Source of the DNA: Bacteroidales bacterium UBA1216 | Lineage (GTDB): Bacteria > Bacteroidota > Bacteroidia > Bacteroidales > Paludibacteraceae | Assembly (NCBI GenBank): GCA_002309255.1 | Contig: DBXI01000050.1 | Coordinates: 35,719-56,281 of the forward strand | DNA length: 20,563 nucleotides | Direction: 5' to 3' | Part shown: piece after piece, positions 15,637 through 20,563 of the stretch | Numbering within the stretch: position 1 is the stretch's first letter | Layout: every line of letters begins with the position of its first letter | Notes under the pieces: generated by a model | What the model saw: only the letters and a program-made list of their open reading frames with translations | What the model was told of the DNA's origin: nothing | Databases searched by the model: none | Made by a program: the position numbers and the translations under genes

Positions 15637-16518
15637 TCATTTAAGGTCTACAAACCGATAGTGGATGTCCTCATCGCTCATGGTGGCAATCATATATGCC
15701 GGATGTGCTTCGGGATCCTTCAATGCATCTACGGTGATGGCCATCATGGTACCGAGGTTCGTTATCTCGCGCGAGTGGTCGTGTCCGCACCAGAACATCT
15801 TCACATTGTGCATTTTCAGCAGGTGTATCAGTGCGTAGGTCTCCTCAAGCGGCATGTTAGACGAATTCTCTTGCGAGCTGTCGCGTTTGAACAGATTTGT
15901 GTGCGTGCTTACTGCAATATGACGGAACCCCTGGCCGTCTGCCCATGTTAGGGTCTGCTTCAGCCATTCAGTCTGACGCTCCCCCAATATACCTTCTCCT
16001 GTATCGATGAAGATATATAAGTCTTGCTTCCCGGCTGGCGTCTTGACGATAGCGTAGTATGTCGCGGTTTTCCAACGTAGCAGATACTCCTTCCACTGAT
16101 TGAAATACAGGTCATGATTGCCCACTACTACGAGTAGGGTGTCATGCTTGAGCGGGTTGGCAGGGATACTGTCCAGCGGACGCTTCATGTAGTCCCAGTG
16201 GTTTTGTGCATTGACCAGATCACCCAGATGGATAGCCAGCGGGCAGTTGGTGTCCGCACGGTAGTCGTTAATGAAACGTTCCCAGTTATCGCGCGTGAAG
16301 TCAACATGGGTGTCGGTGGCTATATATACCTTGTAATTCTCGCTCGTGGCGTTGATAACAGGGTAACCGTGTTCGTCGTTGTAGCGGAACGAGTCTTCAA
16401 CGCGTTGATTGATGCCAGGGCTGCTGCCGCTAAACATTCCTGTGACGTCCAGGTTCCATGTGTCCGGATTGCATGCGCATAAGATCAGTGCGCTGATAGC
16501 TATGATAGTCTTTTTCAT
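15637..16518 (-). CDS. Calcineurin-like metallophosphoesterase lipoprotein
   Basis: A 293-residue enzyme of the two-metal phosphoesterase superfamily. The ligand motifs appear in order: D69-T-H71 (ATDTHVDF), GDxxN at 99-103 (GDLVN), GNHD at 133-136, STHTN with a metal His near residue 203, and CGHDH near 245. The N-terminus is a short lipoprotein signal with lipobox L13-C14-A15-C16, so the mature protein should be anchored by Cys16, on the periplasmic side of the inner membrane or in the outer membrane. The second Cys at position 14 is unusual but tolerable. The substrate is unknown; exported relatives include phosphatases and nucleotidases. It lies between the barrel gene and folK, with gaps of 57 and 25 bp. 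Confidence 0.87.
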   Translation of the reverse strand: MKKTIIAISALILCACNPDTWNLDVTGMFSGSSPGINQRVEDSFRYNDEHGYPVINATSENYKVYIATDTHVDFTRDNWERFINDYRADTNCPLAIHLGDLVNAQNHWDYMKRPLDSIPANPLKHDTLLVVVGNHDLYFNQWKEYLLRWKTATYYAIVKTPAGKQDLYIFIDTGEGILGERQTEWLKQTLTWADGQGFRHIAVSTHTNLFKRDSSQENSSNMPLEETYALIHLLKMHNVKMFWCGHDHSREITNLGTMMAITVDALKDPEAHPAYMIATMSDEDIHYRFVDLK

Positions 16519-16575
16519 TGTAGTCTTGATTTTTTTCGTTATACCATTTTTTCGGGATGCCGGAATATCGGGATA

Positions 16576-17292
16576 TTAAAAGGCGTAAGCAAATCCTGCA
16601 CGCACCTCGGCGGCATAATATTTGGCATTGAGGTGGAACATACCGGTGGGTTTGCACAGTGCTGAGAGATTCACCTGCCAGTGTTCGTCTATATTGTAGC
16701 GTCCGTTAGCCATGAAGATAGGCTGCCACACGCGCTCGATCTGGTAGTCAGTCATGTTCGATATACATAGACTGATGTTCCACGGCGATGTTGTCGGGCG
16801 CACGAACGCTTCGATGCGGTAGCAGAAGTTGAAGGGCTCGACGATGATGTTTGAATTTGCGTGCCAGTCATACGGTGACTCTATGATCAGGCGTGTTGAC
16901 ATACCAAACAGTACGGACACATATTCCATTCTGTAGCCGATGCCAATAGCCTGCGTCATGTCATTGAACCCGTCGCGCGGATAGAAGTTTGCCTGCAGTC
17001 TGCCCTCGACGAACATTTCACCCACAGGAACGGCGAACTTAGGGCGCAGCTGTACGCCCAGTGCGTGGTTTTTGGCAGTGGTGAAGCGCAGGTCAGCCTG
17101 CATCTCAAAGTGCTGGTTGATAGGCATGAATGCTCCGAAATCAAAACCTGCGTGCGATCCGTAGGTCGTGTTGTGGTTGTAGCCTACGTTCATGCGCACG
17201 GCGTACTGGTTAGTGCCGTACTGCACCTGCGCCGACATAGGCAATGTAGCTGTCATAGCCATCAGGATAAGTAGTGTAATTCGTTTGTTCAT
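16576..17292 (-). CDS. Outer-membrane beta-barrel protein of unknown function
   Basis: A 238-residue protein with a clear signal peptide (MNKRITLLILMAMTATLPM, cleavage after MSA before QVQYG). The rest is a series of amphipathic strands of 8-12 residues with abundant Tyr, Phe and Asn, such as FEMQADLRFTT, FVEGRLQANFY and YRIEAFVR, ending in AGFAYAF. A C-terminal Phe on the last strand is the usual signal for the BAM complex. Strand count suggests a barrel of about 10-12 strands. I do not recognise a named family. The start ATG lies next to a 9-bp tandem repeat that fills the gap to mutS2. Confidence 0.75.
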   Translation of the reverse strand: MNKRITLLILMAMTATLPMSAQVQYGTNQYAVRMNVGYNHNTTYGSHAGFDFGAFMPINQHFEMQADLRFTTAKNHALGVQLRPKFAVPVGEMFVEGRLQANFYPRDGFNDMTQAIGIGYRMEYVSVLFGMSTRLIIESPYDWHANSNIIVEPFNFCYRIEAFVRPTTSPWNISLCISNMTDYQIERVWQPIFMANGRYNIDEHWQVNLSALCKPTGMFHLNAKYYAAEVRAGFAYAF

Positions 17293-17296
17293 ATTT

Positions 17297-17332
17297 CTGG
17301 ATTATCTGGATTATCTGGATTATCTGGATTTT
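17297..17332 (+). repeat. 9-bp tandem repeat, about four units
   Basis: The unit CTGGATTAT starts at 17297, 17306 and 17315 (perfect copies) and again at 17324 with a degenerate end. It fills nearly all of the 46-bp gap between the mutS2 stop and the start of the barrel gene, ending 4 bp from that start codon, so copy number changes would alter the leader or spacing rather than a protein. Confidence 0.88.
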
Positions 17333-17338
17333 CGGGTT

Positions 17339-19705
17339 CTATAGCTCTACGATGGTGATGCCTGCACCGCCGCGGTCGGGGTCGCCGTCATGGAAGGTGA
17401 TCGATCCTGTGCCGCGTTTGTGCATGGCGTTACTCTTCTGTTGCAGGTAGTCGCGCACCACCTGTTTGACTGCGCCTGTGCCTGTTCCGTGCAGAATCGT
17501 CACCTCCTCGGCGCCCACCATGATAGCATCGTCTATATAGGCTATGATCGTCTCCAGTGCCTCATCCACACGCATGCCGCGCATGTCGAGCGTGCGGTTG
17601 AAGGCGAGCTTGCGCCGGCGCATCTGGTCGGCTACGGTGGTGGTCGGTCGTGTCCGTACAGGTGTTGGTGCCAGGTCAGGATGCTTGGTTAACATACGCA
17701 GCTCGCTCAGGTCGTGCAGCACAGCTTTCCCGCCGCGTTTCTCAGGCTCGGACTTTGTAGCAGCGATGGTCTTTGTCCTTTTGTCTTTGAGCGCAGCGGT
17801 CTTTTGTCTTTTGTCTTTTGTCACCTCCTGTTTCAGCTCCTCCACCTTGGCGCGGGCTTTTCTGGTTGCCTCTTTGTCGGCTTGCGCCTCCTTGATCTCG
17901 CGGATAGTGCGCTCGATGGTGGCGTTTGACTGCTCAAGCAGGTCGGCGGCCTGCTGCTTGGCTTCGCTTAGCATCTCTTTCTGCTTCTTCTTCAGCTCGC
18001 CTATCTCCTTCTCATAGTACGCTATGCGCTCCTCCAGATGTTTCTCTCGCGTGCGGATGTTCTGACGTTTGTTCTCCCAGTAACGCTTGTCGCGCGCAAT
18101 GTCCTGCAGTTGCTTGTCGTAGTCGATATGCTCGGCGCCTATGAGCTGCGTAGCCTCCGATATGATCTGCTCGGGCAGCCCGATCTGGCGCGCGATCTCT
18201 ATGGCGAACGATGAGCCCGCTTGTCCTATCGACAGTTGGAAGAGCGGTCGCAGTGCGCCTCGGTCGTAGAGCATGGCGCCGTTCACTATTCCTTCGGTCT
18301 GCTCTGCCACGTGCTTGAGGTTGGTGTAGTGCGTGGTGATCACGCCCATAGCCTGTGCCTCGTTCAGGTGCAGCAGCACACTCTCGGCTATAGCCCCGCC
18401 GATGAGCGGCTCGGTGCCTGTGCCGAACTCATCGATCAGGAACAAGGTGTCGGCATCAGCGGTCTTGACGAAGTGCTTCATGTTCCTCAGGTGCGAGGAG
18501 TAGGTGGACAAGTCATTGTTGATCGACTGCTCGTCGCCTATATCAATCATCAGCTGCCGGAAGATCCCTGCTTGGGACGCCTCGCCTGCAGGTACGGTCA
18601 TACCGCATTGCAGCATGTATTGCAGCATAGCGGCAGTCTTCAGGCAAACAGATTTGCCACCGGCGTTCGGACCGGATATGACAAGTATCCTGTTGCCTTC
18701 ATGCAGTCGTATGTCAAGTGGCACCACCTCTTTGCCTACTTCGGGCAATCGCTTGCACAGCATGGGGTGACGCGCCTGTTGCCAGCAGAGTAGGGGCTTG
18801 GGAACAATGGTCGGAGCGATGCTCCTGAGTTGGATGCCGACGCGTGCTTTCGCTCGCACAAAATCCACCTCTGCCACAAAGTGCTGCACTTGCATCAGAT
18901 CGCTGAGCAGCGGCCGCAGTTCGCCGGAGAAGGCAATCAGTATGCGTATCCTTTCGCGGCGCTCGGCACCTTCCAGTTCGCGGATGTGGTTGTTCGCCTC
19001 GATCACCTGCTGTGGCTCAATATATACTGTTTTGCCGGATGCACTCTCATCGTGCACTATGCCGCCTATTTTTCGCTTGTATGCCGGCGCTACCGGTAGC
19101 ACCAGTCGTCCCTCGCGCAGGGTAGGGGCTGCATCCTTGTCGATTAGTCCGTCGGCTTGCGCTTGGCGCAGAATGCGGTCGATAGCGCGCGCCACTGTTC
19201 CTTCGGCTTTGCGCAGCTCCTGCCTCAATCGTGCCAGCTCGGGCGATGCGTTGTCGCGCAACTCGCCGTAGCGGTCGAGCAGCTGTTCGAGCCGCGTGGT
19301 GACAGGCGTGAGCGACAAACCGAGCATGTTACCCATGTTGATGAGCAGGGCGTAGCGCGCAGGCTCCAAACCCTTCAGGAACGCTTGCATGTCACGGGCG
19401 AACAGCAGACACTTCTGCAGACTGAACAGCTCATGCTCATCCAAGTAAAGTCCCTCAATACGGATGCGCTGCAACTGCTCACGCAGGTCGTAGATCTCGC
19501 CGCGCGGAAAACTGAGCGTGGCATCCGTGAGCGCCTGCTGCATCTGTACGGTCTGCGTCACGCGCTCTAAGATAGATGAGGCATCCGTGAGAAAAGACAT
19601 CTGCTCGCAGCGCTCCTGACCGAGCGGCGAGTCACACTCCTTGCTTACCCATTCGCGGATAAGCGTGAAGTCAATCTTCTGTTCTATGTTCTCCGGATAG
19701 TTCAC
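17339..19705 (-). CDS. mutS2: MutS2 endonuclease (MutS-like ATPase with Smr domain)
   Basis: MutS2 is a MutS paralogue without the mismatch-recognition domain; it limits homologous recombination and, in Firmicutes, rescues collided ribosomes. Order: N-terminal helical core (ending near 300), ATPase with Walker A ISGPNAGGKS near 345, the STYSSHLRNM loop, Walker B TLFLIDEFGTGTEP, then a long coiled coil (about 510-640), a basic linker, and the Smr nuclease domain (LDMRGMRVDEAL, then VTILHGTGTGAV) with the C-terminal ...AGITIVEL. The GTG at 19705 is chosen because MNYPENIEQKIDF matches the usual family N-terminus; the frame extends four codons further to a TTG inside a spacer repeat. Length is then 788. 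The linker carries three perfect 7-bp repeats (17801-17821). Confidence 0.94.
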   Translation of the reverse strand: MNYPENIEQKIDFTLIREWVSKECDSPLGQERCEQMSFLTDASSILERVTQTVQMQQALTDATLSFPRGEIYDLREQLQRIRIEGLYLDEHELFSLQKCLLFARDMQAFLKGLEPARYALLINMGNMLGLSLTPVTTRLEQLLDRYGELRDNASPELARLRQELRKAEGTVARAIDRILRQAQADGLIDKDAAPTLREGRLVLPVAPAYKRKIGGIVHDESASGKTVYIEPQQVIEANNHIRELEGAERRERIRILIAFSGELRPLLSDLMQVQHFVAEVDFVRAKARVGIQLRSIAPTIVPKPLLCWQQARHPMLCKRLPEVGKEVVPLDIRLHEGNRILVISGPNAGGKSVCLKTAAMLQYMLQCGMTVPAGEASQAGIFRQLMIDIGDEQSINNDLSTYSSHLRNMKHFVKTADADTLFLIDEFGTGTEPLIGGAIAESVLLHLNEAQAMGVITTHYTNLKHVAEQTEGIVNGAMLYDRGALRPLFQLSIGQAGSSFAIEIARQIGLPEQIISEATQLIGAEHIDYDKQLQDIARDKRYWENKRQNIRTREKHLEERIAYYEKEIGELKKKQKEMLSEAKQQAADLLEQSNATIERTIREIKEAQADKEATRKARAKVEELKQEVTKDKRQKTAALKDKRTKTIAATKSEPEKRGGKAVLHDLSELRMLTKHPDLAPTPVRTRPTTTVADQMRRRKLAFNRTLDMRGMRVDEALETIIAYIDDAIMVGAEEVTILHGTGTGAVKQVVRDYLQQKSNAMHKRGTGSITFHDGDPDRGGAGITIVEL
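17801..17821 (+). repeat. 7-bp tandem repeat, three perfect units, inside mutS2
   Basis: CTTTTGT is repeated three times without mismatch within the mutS2 coding region, at the basic linker before the Smr domain. A degenerate echo lies at 17770-17790, and at protein level KDKRQKT and KDKRTKT form a duplicated segment. As 7 is not a multiple of 3, a gain or loss of one unit would shift the frame and remove the Smr domain. Confidence 0.9.
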
Positions 19706-19711
19706 AATAAA

Positions 19712-19732
19712 TGTCAAATGTCAATTGTCAAT
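19712..19732 (+). repeat. 7-bp tandem repeat between DUF721 gene and mutS2
   Basis: Three 7-bp units, TGTCAAA then TGTCAAT twice, fill the spacer between the DUF721 stop and the mutS2 start. The possible TTG start of mutS2 lies within it, which is a reason to prefer the GTG at 19705. Confidence 0.85.
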
Positions 19733-20025
19733 TAACCAAGCAGTCTAATATCTTTGATGGCTTCGCCGCCCACGGCGTCGTTCAATTTCTGTATCAGTCG
19801 GAAGCGTTGCTCGAACAATTCCTGCCTAAGTGCGGCATTCGTTATCCTGACGCGCAGCAGACCGTCCTTCACTTCTATGTCGCGAGAGTAGCGCGCGATA
19901 AGCGGACCGAGGATCTTCCCCCACTGCTCCACCACGCGGTGCTCCAGCAGCGGTTTCTCCAGGTCGTTCTCGCGGATCCACTCCGCCAGCACGCTATCCA
20001 ATGTTTGCGCTTCTTTCCGTCTCAC
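19732..20025 (-). CDS. DUF721 domain protein (DciA-like)
   Basis: A 97-residue protein that is essentially one DUF721 domain: TLDSVLAEWIRENDLEKPLLEHRVVEQWGKILG, the IARYSRDIEVKDGLLRVRITNAALRQEL core strand-helix, and RLIQKLNDAVGGEAIKDIRLLG. DUF721 is related to DciA, the ancestral loader of replicative helicase in bacteria lacking DnaC or DnaI, so a role in replication initiation is likely but not proven for this short form. Translation must start at the GTG at 20025, since an in-frame TGA lies 6 bp upstream. It precedes mutS2 by 26 bp, and both genes are flanked by heptamer repeats. Confidence 0.85.
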   Translation of the reverse strand: MRRKEAQTLDSVLAEWIRENDLEKPLLEHRVVEQWGKILGPLIARYSRDIEVKDGLLRVRITNAALRQELFEQRFRLIQKLNDAVGGEAIKDIRLLG

Positions 20026-20030
20026 AAAAT

Positions 20031-20058
20031 ATCAATTGTCAATTATCAATTGTCAATT
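20031..20058 (+). repeat. 14-bp tandem duplication built of heptamers
   Basis: ATCAATTGTCAATT occurs twice in perfect tandem (20031-20044, 20045-20058); each copy is itself two 7-bp halves, so the array has a 7-bp period over 28 bp. It fills most of the 38-bp spacer between the LysM gene and the DUF721 gene. Confidence 0.9.
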
Positions 20059-20063
20059 ATAAA

Positions 20064-20563
20064 TCACCTCAACCTCAGCCAGTTCCCTTCTGCGAGCGGC
20101 GTATCGGCTGTTATGCCGTTGAGTTGGCACAATGTGCTCACGCGCATGCCGTAGTACTGAGCAATAAACCAGGCAGTCTCACCGGCTTGCACCTGGTGTG
20201 ACGTGTGCCGTGCGTCAGCTCGTCTGCGCTTGGGGAAGACGTACACTTTGTCTCCGCCGTGCAGTTGCTGTCCTTCAGCCACCTCGTTGATACGGCGCAA
20301 GGTCTTCTCCTCCATACCGAATTGGAATGCAAAGCTGCCCCACGAATCGCCGTCCTGTGCCACTACGAACCGCCGTCCGTTGATCCGTCCTGATGCATGC
20401 TCGGCGTGCAGACTCTTGGTGCGCAAGTACGTGGGGTTCCACTGAACGGTATCAGCCTGTTCTGTCTCCGCCGAATCAGACACCACAGGTGTTACCGGCA
20501 CCACAGGAGCCACACTCGGTCTGTCCGTACGGCTTGACTTGTCTGCCTTTGTGGGCTTCTCTC
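20064..20563 (-). CDS. LysM-repeat cell-wall protein, C-terminal part (5' end outside window)
   Basis: The frame is open to the window edge, so the N-terminus is missing; 165 residues are visible. After a Pro/Val/Ser/Lys-rich linker there are two LysM-type peptidoglycan-binding modules: FVVAQDGDSWGSFAFQFG...LRRINEV...GDKVYVFPK, and HQVQAGETAWFIAQYYGMRVSTLCQLNGI...LAEGNWLRLR at the very C-terminus. In Bacteroidetes this paired C-terminal layout is common in GH73-type glucosaminidases, which cut the peptidoglycan glycan chain, so an autolysin is the favoured guess; the catalytic domain is not in the window. It is first of the minus-strand gene series seen here, 38 bp before the DUF721 gene. Confidence 0.8.
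   Translation of the reverse strand, partial: EKPTKADKSSRTDRPSVAPVVPVTPVVSDSAETEQADTVQWNPTYLRTKSLHAEHASGRINGRRFVVAQDGDSWGSFAFQFGMEEKTLRRINEVAEGQQLHGGDKVYVFPKRRRADARHTSHQVQAGETAWFIAQYYGMRVSTLCQLNGITADTPLAEGNWLRLR

Noticed and set aside
19706..19717. TTG start of mutS2 at 19717
   Set aside because: It lies inside the heptamer spacer repeat, and the GTG at 19705 restores the family's usual N-terminus.

Overview
The window is a gene-dense stretch of a Bacteroidales-type (phylum Bacteroidota) chromosome. The grounds are: promoters of the Bacteroidetes form (TTTG, about 20 bp, TAnnTTTG) at three sites with a weaker fourth; no Shine-Dalgarno sequences of note; AT-rich spacers between moderately GC-rich genes; and typical gene content (OmpP1/FadL-like porin, FTCD-type histidine degradation, class III fructose bisphosphatase, MutS2-DUF721 neighbours, LysM wall protein). 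No insertion sequence, tRNA, rRNA or CRISPR array was seen.

Left part (1-4665, mostly + strand): the 3' end of nrdD and its activase nrdG (anaerobic ribonucleotide reduction); a minus-strand O-methyltransferase sharing a compact divergent promoter with an Lrp/AsnC regulator; then a tightly overlapping regulator / small exported protein / outer-membrane barrel operon. Between the barrel gene and fabG lies a roughly 200-nt segment that folds into a long rod with a 12-bp closing stem and its own promoter. It is the best non-coding RNA candidate here and most resembles 6S RNA.

Middle (4666-12524): a 544-bp gap with an 11-bp tandem repeat and no gene I trust, then a promoter and a five-gene operon ftcD-hutU-hutH-hutI-folD. 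Together these degrade histidine through urocanate, imidazolonepropionate and formiminoglutamate to glutamate, and pass the one-carbon unit to tetrahydrofolate. The FolD is unusual: the lysine of the Tyr-x3-Lys active-site motif is a cysteine, which suggests a dehydrogenase-biased enzyme rather than a full dehydrogenase/cyclohydrolase.

Right part (12505-20563, all minus strand): reading in transcription order, a LysM protein (cut by the window edge), a DUF721 protein, mutS2, an outer-membrane barrel protein, a calcineurin-like phosphoesterase lipoprotein, folK, a TetR regulator and class III fbp. All gaps are 25-67 bp, so one or a few long transcripts are likely. Short tandem repeats with 7- and 9-bp periods cluster in the spacers around mutS2 and once inside its coding region. 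The last gene, fbp, converges on folD with a 20-bp overlap of coding ends.
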